Below are positions 35,737 through 45,137 of a stretch of DNA of 64,000 nucleotides, one piece after another (position 1 is the stretch's first letter; every line of letters starts with the position of its first letter). The notes under the pieces are model-generated. The model made no database searches and had not been told where the DNA came from. It saw nothing but the letters and a program-made list of their open reading frames with translations. The stretch spans positions 1 to 64,000 of the forward strand of contig JAHILE010000048.1 in the NCBI GenBank assembly GCA_018897155.1, read 5' to 3'. The stretch comes from Nanoarchaeota archaeon (GTDB lineage: Archaea; EX4484-52; LFW-46). The position numbers were made by a program, and so were the translations under genes.

Positions 35737-38697
35737 ATGATAAACGAGAGCGGTGTAAGGGAGCGCATTACATCTTTGCTGATGGATTACAATAAACTGC
35801 ATAATAAAGAAGACGAAGCAGAAAAACTGGCAGAGGAATTCATAAGAGAGCTTTTTGAATCGTTGGGCTGGAGCTGGCGCGGCGGCGAGATAAAATTTCA
35901 AAAAAGGATAAAAAGTGCCCAGAAAACAACGCGCGTGGATTTTTCTTTCAAAAAAAGCGGCGAGTTGCGCCCTTCATTCTATCTTGATGCAAAACGCTTT
36001 TCAAACCGCCTTGAAGACCAAAAAGACGTACAACAGGTTCTTGATTACGGCAAAAACAGCGGGATACGATGGGTTATTTTGACCAATTTCATAAAATGGA
36101 GAGTATTTAATTCAGATTATTTCGATGAACCAGAACATGCGGAGCTATTTGAGTTTGATTTAAACGGCTGCCTGGGAAATCCGGAATATATGCGTTGGTT
36201 ATTACTGTTCTCAAGAGACACTAGCGGAGTTGCGCTGAACGAGTACGCAAAAAGCCATAAAAAATGGAAAGAAAGCGCGGATATAGAGGATTTGCTAACT
36301 GAACAATTGCTTGAAGCACGTCAAAAACTCGGCGTTGCAATCAGAGATCAAAATCTTCCGAAATTCGACACTGGGCAAAATATGGAAGAATCAATTGATT
36401 ATTGCGTACAAACAATCCTTGACAGGATTATTTTTTGCAGAATGCTTGAGGATAACGGCTGCGACCCTGACAGAAAAATGCAGGATGCTCTTGAGCGATG
36501 GGAAAACGGAGACAAACGAATTCAATTCTACAAGGATTTTCTTTGCCCATTTTTCGGAAAAATGCATGACAAGTACGACAGCACCATATTTGACCAAGAC
36601 AGAATAGACAGATTATCGATCAAAAATGAAGATTTTGTCCCTGTTTTGAAATCATTCTATAATCACCCGAAAACAAATTTAAGATACCGATTTGATGTTA
36701 TCAACACAGACGTTTTAGGGCATGCATACGAAAATTATCTATCTTACAAAGTAACTGCTAAGAAAAGGGGGCTTGAAGAGGAACAGTACAAAAGAAAGCA
36801 AAGCGGAATATACTACACTCCGGAATTTCTTGTCGATTTTCTTGTGCGTGCGACGCTTGGAGAGCGCCTGAAAAAATGCAAAAATCAGGCAGATGCGCTT
36901 AAAATCAGGGTTATTGACCCTGCTTGCGGCTCAGGCACATTTCTTGTCCGTGCGTTTGAGGAATTTAAAACATGGTTTACGGAACATGAAAGAAAAAAGG
37001 AAAAATCCGATAACAGTTCGCAAACTCAGCTGGATGCGCATAGTGAAACAGGAACATCCGGCTTTCTTGACAAAGTTTTAGAGAACTGCCTCTACGGCAT
37101 CGATTTGGACTCGCGCGCCGTGAGGTTGGCGAGACTAAACTTATTTTTGCGCGCTGTCGATACGCCAAAACAGCTCCCGCAGCTTAAAATTATCGAAAGA
37201 AATTCGCTTGTATGGGATAATGAAATCCCGGGAGCGCTCAAAATAGAAAGAGATTTTCCGCTTGTCGCGGAAGCCGGAGGATTTGATATAGTTCTCGGCA
37301 ATCCGCCGTGGGAAAAATGGAAGCCGGATTCACAGGAATTCTTTGAACAATTTTATCCGGGCTTCGGCAAACTGCCTGTTCAAGAGGCGAAGAAAAAAAT
37401 AGAGGAGCTTACCAAAAAGCCGTACATAAAGAAAAAATGGATTGAAACGCAAGCGCATTACGAGATGTATTCCACGATTTTCCGGGAAAATTACGAATTC
37501 CAGAGCGCGGAAAGCAACGGAAAAAGCGTATCCGGAGATTTGGATTTATACAAGATATTCACCGAACGCGCGCATCAATTGCTTAAAGACGGCGGCATGT
37601 GCGGCTTTGTAGTTCCAAGCGGAATTTACACGGATTTGGGGGCAAAAGGATTAAGGACCATGCTTTTCGACCATTCAAAGATTAATGCGCTTTACTCGTT
37701 TGAAAACCGAAAGTTCATATTCCGGGATATTGACCAGCGATACAAGTTTGTTCTTTTAGCTTATGAAAAAGGCGGAAAAACAAAATCGTTCCCGTGCGCG
37801 TTTTTCCTGCACGACAAAGAAGATTTAGAGATGGCAGAAGAAAATCCAACAATACTCGACGTTGAATTTGTAAAGAGTTCATCGCCTACTGCATGGAGTA
37901 TGCTGGAAATAAAAACGCCAAAAGATTATGGAATTGTCAAGAAATTGCTTAAAAATCCTTTACTTGGAGAAAAAATAGAAGGCGCGTGGAATGTGGGAAT
38001 GCAAAGCGGCTTCCACATGACAAATGATAGTCATCTCTTCAAAACAGGACTTTATGGCGTGTCGATGCTTGAAGGAAAAAATATCCACCAATTTACACAT
38101 AATTTTAGTGAATCGCCAACGACACGATTTAAGATATTAGAAAAAGATATCGAAGCGAATCTGAAACCAGATAAAATATATCATAAAAGCTATTGGATGG
38201 CGTATAGATTGATTGCGAGGTCGATGGATACAAGAACTTTCATATCTACGATAGTGCCGCCGGGTTATGTGTGCGGAAACTCAATAGCCATAGTAAGAAC
38301 GCCGGACTTAAAACAATTATGCTTCCTTTGCGGTGTGATGAACAGCTTTGTAGTCGATTACTTTATGAGACAGAAAGTCAGCGCGAATATCAATATGTTC
38401 TACTTCCTTGAAACACCGATTCCTCGCCTTTCTTCAGGCAAAGAATTTGACTCAATCGTGCGCAAAGTCGTTCAATTAGTGGCAGTAACGCCTGAATTTG
38501 ACGCGCTGAAAAAAGAAGCCGGAGTTGAACACGCGCTGACAAATGAAAATGACAGGATGCATGCACGCGCGCAACTTGATGCAATAGTGGCGAAACTCTA
38601 TGGCATTACAAAAGAAGAATTGCAATTTATTCTCGCGCAGTTCCCGCTTGTGGATGAGAAGCAGAAGGAGATGGTGTTAGAGAATATTAAAATATAA
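35737..38697 (+). CDS. Type IIG-like restriction endonuclease/N6-adenine methyltransferase
   Basis: The 986-aa single-chain protein has an N-terminal PD-(D/E)XK nuclease with D68 in 'RVDFSF' and D84-A-K86. A helical connector follows (~150-380), then an N6-adenine methyltransferase with motif I DPACGSGTF (394-402) and motif IV NPPW (522-525). The C-terminal target-recognition region includes 'GYVCGNSIAIVRT' (~848-860). Known: such fused enzymes both cut and methylate DNA without separate subunits. All key residues are present, so it looks functional. The adjacent gene encodes a TIR protein, which suggests a small defence block between the transporter genes and gatD. Confidence 0.88.
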   Translation: MINESGVRERITSLLMDYNKLHNKEDEAEKLAEEFIRELFESLGWSWRGGEIKFQKRIKSAQKTTRVDFSFKKSGELRPSFYLDAKRFSNRLEDQKDVQQVLDYGKNSGIRWVILTNFIKWRVFNSDYFDEPEHAELFEFDLNGCLGNPEYMRWLLLFSRDTSGVALNEYAKSHKKWKESADIEDLLTEQLLEARQKLGVAIRDQNLPKFDTGQNMEESIDYCVQTILDRIIFCRMLEDNGCDPDRKMQDALERWENGDKRIQFYKDFLCPFFGKMHDKYDSTIFDQDRIDRLSIKNEDFVPVLKSFYNHPKTNLRYRFDVINTDVLGHAYENYLSYKVTAKKRGLEEEQYKRKQSGIYYTPEFLVDFLVRATLGERLKKCKNQADALKIRVIDPACGSGTFLVRAFEEFKTWFTEHERKKEKSDNSSQTQLDAHSETGTSGFLDKVLENCLYGIDLDSRAVRLARLNLFLRAVDTPKQLPQLKIIERNSLVWDNEIPGALKIERDFPLVAEAGGFDIVLGNPPWEKWKPDSQEFFEQFYPGFGKLPVQEAKKKIEELTKKPYIKKKWIETQAHYEMYSTIFRENYEFQSAESNGKSVSGDLDLYKIFTERAHQLLKDGGMCGFVVPSGIYTDLGAKGLRTMLFDHSKINALYSFENRKFIFRDIDQRYKFVLLAYEKGGKTKSFPCAFFLHDKEDLEMAEENPTILDVEFVKSSSPTAWSMLEIKTPKDYGIVKKLLKNPLLGEKIEGAWNVGMQSGFHMTNDSHLFKTGLYGVSMLEGKNIHQFTHNFSESPTTRFKILEKDIEANLKPDKIYHKSYWMAYRLIARSMDTRTFISTIVPPGYVCGNSIAIVRTPDLKQLCFLCGVMNSFVVDYFMRQKVSANINMFYFLETPIPRLSSGKEFDSIVRKVVQLVAVTPEFDALKKEAGVEHALTNENDRMHARAQLDAIVAKLYGITKEELQFILAQFPLVDEKQKEMVLENIKI

Positions 38698-38720
38698 ACT
38701 TTCGAGAAAACACTCTAATT

Positions 38721-39425
38721 ATGGAACACGAAACTAAGCCACTTAAAATATTTCTAAGTCATGCTGATAGAGATAAACTACTAGCATCAAAAATCAAGGC
38801 TGGGTTGGGAACTTATGGATTGAATGTTTTCTTAGCACACGAAGATATAAACCCAACTTCTGATTGGAGTGCTGTATTGATTGATGAACTAGAAATGTGT
38901 GATATTTTTATCGCGTTATTGACTCCAAATTATAAAGAAGCCGATTATCCCGATCAAGAAGCGGGAATAGCATATTATATGACAACAAAGTACAACAAGG
39001 TTATTCTATCTCTATCGACAGAAAGAACGCCTCATGGGTTCTTATGTAAGTTTCAGTCTTTGAAAATAGATGAATTTCTCCTAGATATAGGAAAGGGCAA
39101 ACCATTTCATTTTTGTAAGGCTGTATTAACTGCGCTTTACGAAAACAAACTATGTAAAGAAAGGATAAAAACAAGTCTTATAGATACTTTCTGCAATAGT
39201 CATAGTTTTGAGCAGTCTAGTAGAACTATCTATATGGTGTATAGGTTATTACACCCAAAGTTACTAACTTCGGAAGAAGCGGATAGATTAGTTGATGCAG
39301 CCCTAATTAATTGCCAAATATATGGCGCAGCTGGCGTTATAGAACGTCTAAAAACTGTTGTGGAAAAACACTATGCAGAACCATCTAAAAAAATCAAACT
39401 CAATCAATTATCAAATTTAATGTAA
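38721..39425 (+). CDS. TIR-domain protein, likely NADase-type defence effector
   Basis: In this 234-aa protein residues ~7-130 are a TIR fold: 'LKIFLSHADRDK' (strand A), 'LNVFLAHEDINPTSDW' (BB loop region) and 'CDIFIALLTPNYKEADYPDQEAG' with the putative catalytic Glu at E80. The C-terminal ~100 residues are helical and unrecognised. The sequence is visibly more AT-rich and uses different codons (AGA, TTA, CTA) from most neighbours, suggesting recent transfer. It starts 23 nt after the type IIG enzyme. TIR effectors deplete NAD+ on phage sensing; that role is inferred here. Confidence 0.78.
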   Translation: MEHETKPLKIFLSHADRDKLLASKIKAGLGTYGLNVFLAHEDINPTSDWSAVLIDELEMCDIFIALLTPNYKEADYPDQEAGIAYYMTTKYNKVILSLSTERTPHGFLCKFQSLKIDEFLLDIGKGKPFHFCKAVLTALYENKLCKERIKTSLIDTFCNSHSFEQSSRTIYMVYRLLHPKLLTSEEADRLVDAALINCQIYGAAGVIERLKTVVEKHYAEPSKKIKLNQLSNLM

Positions 39426-39428
39426 ACA

Positions 39429-39491
39429 TCAATACAAAAACATCTCATCCGCAACGCGCCCGTAAATCTCGCCGGCGCAGTTTCCCAAAAA
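39429..39491 (-). pseudogene. Displaced, diverged 3' end of gatD
   Basis: Read on the minus strand this encodes FLGNCAGEIYGRVADEMFLY and then a stop, against FLANCAGEISERIVDEMFLY and a stop at the end of intact gatD 1 kb away. 52 of 63 bases match. Nothing further upstream resembles gatD. It forms a direct repeat with 40493-40555 and brackets the MNT/HEPN pair. Confidence 0.8.
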
Positions 39492-39533
39492 CTGCCCGGA
39501 ACCTTTTTATACTTTGACCACCAGTAATCATGT

Positions 39534-40121
39534 ATGAACACTGATGTTCAAAAAATCATAAAGTATCCGCAAATACTGCGGCTTTTTCTGAAGTATCCTG
39601 AAAGGAGATTTACGCCGCTTGAGCTATCGAAAATTGCGCGCATTCCATACCCGACAGCACGCCGCTACGTTCTTCTTCTAGGAAAAGCTGGAATTGCGGA
39701 TATCGAGCGCGTCGGGGCATATAATGTATGCCGGCTTAACGCCGGCTCGCCGCTGATTCCGGAAATAAAAAAAGTTTTGCAGTCCGAATTATCGCCGCAT
39801 AAGCATGCCATCAGGGAATTCGCAGATAATCTGAAGCAAATAAAAGAAATAAAAAGGGCCATCCTTTTCGGAAGCGTCGCCGGAGGAAAAGAGACGCTTT
39901 CAAGCGATATAGACATAGCGGTTATTGCAGAAAAGAAATCGGGCGCGCTTGAAAAGAAAATAATCATGCTCTCCGGAAAAATACTTGATAAATCGCGCAT
40001 GAGGATTGTTCCAATACTGCTTACGGAAACCGAAGCAAGAGAGACCCCGCAATTCAGAGAGGAATTGAAAAAAGGAGTTGTAGTATATGAGCGACATAAA
40101 AGAATCCGAATTTTGGCTTGA
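39534..40121 (+). CDS. HTH-MNT nucleotidyltransferase, probable antitoxin of a HEPN pair
   Basis: In this 195-aa protein residues ~20-60 form a winged HTH ('LELSKIARIPYPTARRYV'), and ~105-190 form a minimal nucleotidyltransferase with 'LFGSVAGG' (G113-S114) and 'SSDIDIAVI' (D125, D127). Known: in MNT/HEPN modules the MNT protein inactivates the HEPN RNase by adding nucleotides. A TATA-like TTTTTATAC at ~39504 lies upstream. The last 35 nt overlap the HEPN gene, so the two are translationally coupled. Confidence 0.85.
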   Translation: MNTDVQKIIKYPQILRLFLKYPERRFTPLELSKIARIPYPTARRYVLLLGKAGIADIERVGAYNVCRLNAGSPLIPEIKKVLQSELSPHKHAIREFADNLKQIKEIKRAILFGSVAGGKETLSSDIDIAVIAEKKSGALEKKIIMLSGKILDKSRMRIVPILLTETEARETPQFREELKKGVVVYERHKRIRILA

Positions 40122-40473
40122 AGGCGCAAAAAAAGTAAGCAATTCCGGAGAATCAGAAAAGGAAAAATACACCGTAGCAGTTGCCATGACTATTCACTCA
40201 ATAATAAAGGCCAATGATGCCCTTACGGTAAAATTTATGAATAAGCGCGCTGTTAGACACGATGAAGCGCCGGAGCTTTTCCGCCAGCTTGTGCAATTCA
40301 ATAAAATCCCGGCAAAATTCTCGGATTTGCGGCTGTCGGTGCTTGCCCCGGCAATTCAAATAAAATCGAAAGCGGATTATAAAGGATTTGAAGCAAGCAA
40401 ATCAGATACAGAACGATGGATTAGAAGCGCAGACAAATTCCTGAATGCTGTCAAGGAGTGTTTGAACGAATAA
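40087..40473 (+). CDS. HEPN-domain protein, probable toxin partner
   Basis: The 128-aa, all-helical protein has the HEPN pattern 'YTVAVAMTIHSIIKANDALTV' followed by 'KRAVRHDEAPELFRQL'. The Arg...His spacing differs from the canonical R-x4-6-H (R-A-V-R-H here), so RNase activity is uncertain. Its start lies inside the MNT gene, and together they form a MNT/HEPN toxin-antitoxin-like operon. Confidence 0.75.
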   Translation: MSDIKESEFWLEGAKKVSNSGESEKEKYTVAVAMTIHSIIKANDALTVKFMNKRAVRHDEAPELFRQLVQFNKIPAKFSDLRLSVLAPAIQIKSKADYKGFEASKSDTERWIRSADKFLNAVKECLNE

Positions 40474-40492
40474 TCTTGTATGATATTATGAC

Positions 40493-41818
40493 TTAATACA
40501 AAAACATCTCATCTACAATCCTTTCGGAAATCTCGCCGGCGCAGTTTGCCAGAAACATTTCGCGCGCTTTCTTCATATCTTTCGTATGCCCGAGAACCCA
40601 GCCGAGCTTGACATAAGCGACTTCCGGCAGCATGTCCTTTGCAAAAATAACGCCTGCCTCGTCCATCTCGATTGCTGCGCGATAAACATGCGGATGCGTG
40701 CTGCCGTAAAGCGTCTGCGATGCACTCACAAGAACAACTCCGGATTTTATTGCATTCTTTACTGCTGTTTTCCACGATTTTTTCGCATCTATTGTGTCCC
40801 ACGGAACATGGCCGAGCGCGGTTGTCTGCATAACAATTCCGCGAAAGCCTTTCTTGACGTAAAAATCAATTATTGACGGGTCTGAACCGGGATAAACTGC
40901 AACCTGAGCAACTTTTTCCTCGAACTTTGTATCTGCAACAACTTTAGATTCAGAGCGCATTCTGAAATTTCCGTCCATAACATCCAATTTTCCGTCAGGC
41001 CAGATTTTTCCGATTGGAAGCGAGTTTATCGGCCTGAATGCGTCGCGTCGGGATGTGTGCATTTTCCTGACTTTTGTGCCGCGGTTTATCAGGCAATAAT
41101 CGTCATTTGTTGTTCCGTGCATCACGATTGCAACTTCGGCAATATCCGACAGGCAGTAATGCGCCGCGCATGCAAGATTCATTCCGCCGTCAAAGCTTGC
41201 GCGGTCAGGAGAACGCTGCGCTCCGACAACTGCAACGGGCTTGCTCAAATTTTGTAGCATAAATGAAAGCGCGGCTGAGGTATAATGCAAAGTGTCTGTT
41301 CCGTGTGTGATAATTATTCCGCGCGCGTCAGTATTCAATTCTTTGGCAGCCGCTTTTGCGATTTCCTGCCACTGTTCCGGCGCCATGTCTTCGGATGCAA
41401 TCCGAAACGGGCTCTTGATGGATTTAATATTTACAAAATCGCGAAGCTCAGGAGTTGTGCGAAGTATTTCATCAGGCTCCATCAGCATGGAAACTCCGCC
41501 GGTTTTATAATCCACGCGCGATGAAATTGTTCCGCCGGTTGCAATGAGAGATATCGGCGGCTTTGATTTATCAAAAGACAAATTGCCTATCGGCGCAGTT
41601 CCGATTTTTGCTGAGGAATGCCCTAATTTTTCCAGTTTTGCGCCTTTTTCGAATTTAATGCCGACATTATATCCGCTGTCAAGCTTTAGAACAATACTAT
41701 CAGTATCGCCGACATCAGAGCGTGGCATAAGAATGCCTTCGAAATCATCAATTTTAATCCTATCTCCAACCGCGATTTTTTTTGACTTGAGAATCTGCTC
41801 GACATCTTTGGAATACAT
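40493..41818 (-). CDS. gatD: Glu-tRNA(Gln) amidotransferase subunit D
   Basis: The 441-aa protein is the asparaginase-like subunit that frees ammonia from Gln or Asn for GatE. An N-terminal beta-barrel (~1-85) precedes the L-asparaginase core. 'LIATGGTISSRVDYKTGG' holds the first catalytic Thr, 'GIIITHGTDTLHYT' the second Thr-Asp pair, and the Lys lies in the region after 'VVGAQRSPDRASFDG'. The C-terminus 'ISERIVDEMFLY' is duplicated at 39429. Length is normal. Confidence 0.96.
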   Translation of the reverse strand: MYSKDVEQILKSKKIAVGDRIKIDDFEGILMPRSDVGDTDSIVLKLDSGYNVGIKFEKGAKLEKLGHSSAKIGTAPIGNLSFDKSKPPISLIATGGTISSRVDYKTGGVSMLMEPDEILRTTPELRDFVNIKSIKSPFRIASEDMAPEQWQEIAKAAAKELNTDARGIIITHGTDTLHYTSAALSFMLQNLSKPVAVVGAQRSPDRASFDGGMNLACAAHYCLSDIAEVAIVMHGTTNDDYCLINRGTKVRKMHTSRRDAFRPINSLPIGKIWPDGKLDVMDGNFRMRSESKVVADTKFEEKVAQVAVYPGSDPSIIDFYVKKGFRGIVMQTTALGHVPWDTIDAKKSWKTAVKNAIKSGVVLVSASQTLYGSTHPHVYRAAIEMDEAGVIFAKDMLPEVAYVKLGWVLGHTKDMKKAREMFLANCAGEISERIVDEMFLY

Positions 41819-42166
41819 ATCAATTTATTGAAAAAGAGAATTTATATAAAACAAAATATGTTGGAAATTGAAAAGTGAATAAAAAAATCCGCAAAAATTG
41901 AAAGAAAAAATCCAAAAAAAATCCGTTATACGCTTATTGTCGAATAATATTTTGCGCGCAAAAAAATCTATATATACTAGTTCAGCACATATACTTTTTG
42001 TGAGCAAAATGGCACAAACAACAACGCTTTGGAGTTCTATGAATTCGTTTGTGTCAGTGTCCACAAAATATTTTGTATCCTGCATTAACCTATACCCAAT
42101 AACTGCTTAATGCGGGATGATTCCTACAAAATAAAATTCTTGGATGACCGTACCTTTTTCATATTA
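41819..42166. other. AT-rich intergenic region with a TATA box and a possible 33-aa ORF
   Basis: ATCTATATATAC at ~41967-41978 is followed after ~30 nt by GTGAGC and an ATG at 42009. That ATG opens a 33-codon frame (MAQTTTLWSSMNSF..., to 42110) with no recognisable family. Nothing else is seen. Confidence 0.3.
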
Positions 42167-42322
42167 TTAATTAGTATTCAATCTATCCCAAAAGGCTTTG
42201 ATGCGCTTCGAGTTGCCGCTTGACGCGCCGATATCAGGGTTCGGACCGAATGTTTCCGGAGCAATTCCGTTTTTTACCATTGCAGGATCCGAACCCTGAC
42301 GAAGCCTAAAATTTGTTAGCAT
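42167..42322 (-). CDS. 51-residue small protein of unknown function
   Basis: ATG at 42322 to TAA at 42167 encodes MLTNFRLRQGSDPAMVKNG...IKAFWDRLNTN, a balanced, charged composition. A TATA-like TTTATATA lies ~50 nt upstream. The DNA also contains a 12-bp inverted repeat (TCAGGGTTCGGA / TCCGAACCCTGA, ~42234-42299), so it could instead be, or overlap, a structured RNA. No family is recognised. Confidence 0.4.
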   Translation of the reverse strand: MLTNFRLRQGSDPAMVKNGIAPETFGPNPDIGASSGNSKRIKAFWDRLNTN

Positions 42323-42368
42323 TGTATTAAATTAAAGAGCGCAATAGCTCCAATTATGTATTTTGCAG

Positions 42369-42376
42369 TATATAAA
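42369..42376 (+). promoter_or_regulatory. TATA box of the 142-aa gene at 42398
   Basis: TATATAAA starts 29 nt before the ATG at 42398, which predicts a leaderless transcript. The reverse complement may also serve the small minus-strand ORF. Confidence 0.5.
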
Positions 42377-42397
42377 TGTTTTTAGTTGTCTAAATGT

Positions 42398-42826
42398 ATG
42401 GTTGAAAAACTTCCGAAAGCAGTTATAATCCTTCATAAATGCACATCCATATATCCGCGATTTTACGAGATTGTGGCGCAAAACGAATATTTGGAAGAAG
42501 TCAAAACGTCTTTTGAAAGATATCTCAAACATTCAAACGTAGATACCGCAGAAAGCAAAACCTGTAGTGCCATTTCTAAAGATTCTGCAAAAAAATTAAA
42601 AGAATTGTTCAGAATTGATTGGATTCCTGTCGGTTCTCAGAGCCTTATTGGCCGCCAATACATACATCCATTTCTAAAGCTTGCCTTAGAAAAAGAGTAT
42701 CCAGTATATTATCACGATGGCAAAGAACTTATCGAAACGGATTCGACAAAAGAAAATTTAGAATGGATGGTTTACGATTCAGATAGAAAAGAAAAACTCC
42801 GAATGCCTCACGTCCACAACCTTTAA
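42398..42826 (+). CDS. Conserved-looking protein of unknown function
   Basis: The 142-aa soluble alpha/beta protein begins MVEKLPKAVIILHKCTSIY. It contains two Cys and a Tyr/Asp-rich C-terminal part ('EYPVYYHDGKELIETDS'), ending 'HVHNL'. The ATG at 42398 is chosen from the TATA spacing; the upstream TTG at 42386 is less likely. No motif allows a function. Confidence 0.6.
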   Translation: MVEKLPKAVIILHKCTSIYPRFYEIVAQNEYLEEVKTSFERYLKHSNVDTAESKTCSAISKDSAKKLKELFRIDWIPVGSQSLIGRQYIHPFLKLALEKEYPVYYHDGKELIETDSTKENLEWMVYDSDRKEKLRMPHVHNL

Positions 42827-42907
42827 AAACCTTCCTAAAGAACATAAGGTATTTAGCATTCATGTTCTTGAACAGAATAGAATGAAAAGAAACTGTAGGG
42901 AATTTAT

Positions 42908-45103
42908 ATGGCACGAGCAAGTTTTATCGAAGACCTGAAAACGATTATCAAAGACGCAAAACAGATTAGAAATATCGCTATTTGCGCGCATATTGACCAT
43001 GGAAAAACAACGCTTTCCGACAACTTACTGTCAGGAGCAGGCTTGATCTCAAGCGACCTGGCAGGAAAGCAGTGCTTCATGGACTTTGACAAACAAGAAC
43101 AAGAGAGAGGCATAACAATTTATTCTGCAAACGTATCAATGATTCATAGTGTTGGTAACAAAGACTTTGCCATCAATCTTATAGATACGCCCGGCCACGT
43201 AGATTTTGGCGGAGATGTGACAAGAGCCATGAGGGCGGTTGACGGCTGCGTTGTTGTGGTTTGCGCAGTAGAAGGCGCAATGCCGCAGACAGAAACAGTT
43301 CTAAGGCAGGCATTAAAGGAGCAGGTAAAACCGATTCTATTCATAAACAAAGTCGACAGATTGATAAAAGAACTCAAATTATCACCTGAGGAAGTTCAAC
43401 AGAGGCTTGCAAAGCATATTGCTGCAGTGAACACACTTATCAAAAAATACGCACCTCTTGAACGCCAGGCAGATTGGATGGTTGATGTAAACTCAGGAAA
43501 GGTTGTATTTGGCTCAGCATATCATAACTGGGCGATTTCAATTCCTTTCATGAAGAAATCAGGAATAACATTTAAAGATATTTTTGACGCAGTAAACGGA
43601 GGAACTGAAAAAGAGTTCGCAAAAAGAGCGAAAGCATATGAAGTGCTTCTTGATTCAGTCATTATGCACCTTCCAAGTCCTTTCGAAGCTCAGAGATACA
43701 GAATCAAGAAAATCTGGACTGGTGAGCCCGACAGCCCTGAAGGAAAATCAATGTCCGAATGTAATCCAAACGGACCTCTTGTTGGCGTTATAACTAATGT
43801 CAGCGTAGATATGCACGCAGGTAGCATCAGCACAGTAAGGCTTTTCTCAGGGACTATAAAAGAAGGCCAGGCAGTCTATCTTATAAGCCAGGAATCAGAT
43901 GAACGGGTACAACAGGTTGGAGTCTATGCAGGACCGCGAAGAGTGCAGCTCGGCGAGATTTCATGCGGAAATATCATTGCAATATCAGGGCTTTCAAAGG
44001 CATTTTCAGGAGAAACAATCTGCTCTGCAGAAATAAAGACTGCGCCATTTGAGAGCATAAAGCACATATTCGAGCCGGTTGTGACAAAATCCATTGAAGT
44101 AAAAGATGTCAAGAATCTGCCAAAAATGATTGAGCTTCTAAGACAGCGCTCAAGAGAAGATCCAACAATAGCGATAAAAATCTCTGAAACCACTGGAGAA
44201 ACACTCGTATCTGGTCTTGGAGAACTTCACCTAGATGCAAAAATCGAAAGATTTTTGCGCGACAGAGGCATAGACATCATTGTTTCAAAGCCGATAATTA
44301 TCTATAAGGAAAGTATTTTCAACAGTTCGAACGAATACGAAGGCAAGTCCCCCAACAAACACAACAAATTCTTTGTAACGGTGACTCCAATGCCTGAGAG
44401 CGTACTCTCTGCAATGAACGCAGGGCTTGTAGAAGAAGGAAAAGTCCGAAAGCAGGATGTAAAATCCACTGTCGAAGAGCTAGTTACTGCTGGAATGAAT
44501 CGTGACGAAGCAAAAAAAGTAATTGACCTTTACAAGGGAAATATACTTTTGAACGACACAAAAGGCATAGTGCAGCTCAGCGAAGTTATGGAGCTTGTAG
44601 TGCAGTCTTTCCATGAAATAAGCGACCAGGGCCCTCTTGCAGGAGAGCCGGTAACTGGAATGCTGATACATCTCACAGATGCCAAGCTTCATGAAGATGC
44701 AATACATCGAGGCCCGGCACAGGTGCTTCCGGCAGTCAAGGGCGCGATAAAGAACGCGATGGTTGATGCCAAAGCAGGCCTTCTTGAACCGAAGCAAATA
44801 CTTAGGGTCGATACGCCAATGGAGCGAATCGGCGACGTAATGAATGAAATACAAAACAGGCGAGGCCAGATTCTTGAAATGACTGAGGACTCAGGAATGT
44901 CAGTCATCAAATGCAAGCTTCCGGTAGCCGATATGTTTGGTTTTGAAGGTGCGCTTAAATCTGCAACAGGAGGACGAGGATTCCAGTCTCTCATAGACAT
45001 CATCTACGAGAAGCTTCCGAACGACATGCAGGATAGAACAATTCTTGCAATAAGGAAGAGAAAAGGCATGAAAGAAGAGTTGCCGAGCATAGATGTTGAA
45101 TAG
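42908..45103 (+). CDS. fusA: Translation elongation factor aEF-2
   Basis: The 731-aa ribosomal translocase GTPase has G1 'AHIDHGKT' (27-34), G3 'DTPGHVDF' and G4 'NKVDR'. Domains II-V follow in normal order. The diphthamide loop 'DAIHRGPAQ' places the modified His at H600, the archaeal/eukaryotic hallmark. Length matches the family. It stands alone, without the rpsL-rpsG-tuf string that often precedes it. Confidence 0.97.
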   Translation: MARASFIEDLKTIIKDAKQIRNIAICAHIDHGKTTLSDNLLSGAGLISSDLAGKQCFMDFDKQEQERGITIYSANVSMIHSVGNKDFAINLIDTPGHVDFGGDVTRAMRAVDGCVVVVCAVEGAMPQTETVLRQALKEQVKPILFINKVDRLIKELKLSPEEVQQRLAKHIAAVNTLIKKYAPLERQADWMVDVNSGKVVFGSAYHNWAISIPFMKKSGITFKDIFDAVNGGTEKEFAKRAKAYEVLLDSVIMHLPSPFEAQRYRIKKIWTGEPDSPEGKSMSECNPNGPLVGVITNVSVDMHAGSISTVRLFSGTIKEGQAVYLISQESDERVQQVGVYAGPRRVQLGEISCGNIIAISGLSKAFSGETICSAEIKTAPFESIKHIFEPVVTKSIEVKDVKNLPKMIELLRQRSREDPTIAIKISETTGETLVSGLGELHLDAKIERFLRDRGIDIIVSKPIIIYKESIFNSSNEYEGKSPNKHNKFFVTVTPMPESVLSAMNAGLVEEGKVRKQDVKSTVEELVTAGMNRDEAKKVIDLYKGNILLNDTKGIVQLSEVMELVVQSFHEISDQGPLAGEPVTGMLIHLTDAKLHEDAIHRGPAQVLPAVKGAIKNAMVDAKAGLLEPKQILRVDTPMERIGDVMNEIQNRRGQILEMTEDSGMSVIKCKLPVADMFGFEGALKSATGGRGFQSLIDIIYEKLPNDMQDRTILAIRKRKGMKEELPSIDVE

Positions 45104-45137
45104 TTCATTTAAAAAATTTTGAAATCAATCCGAAGAC

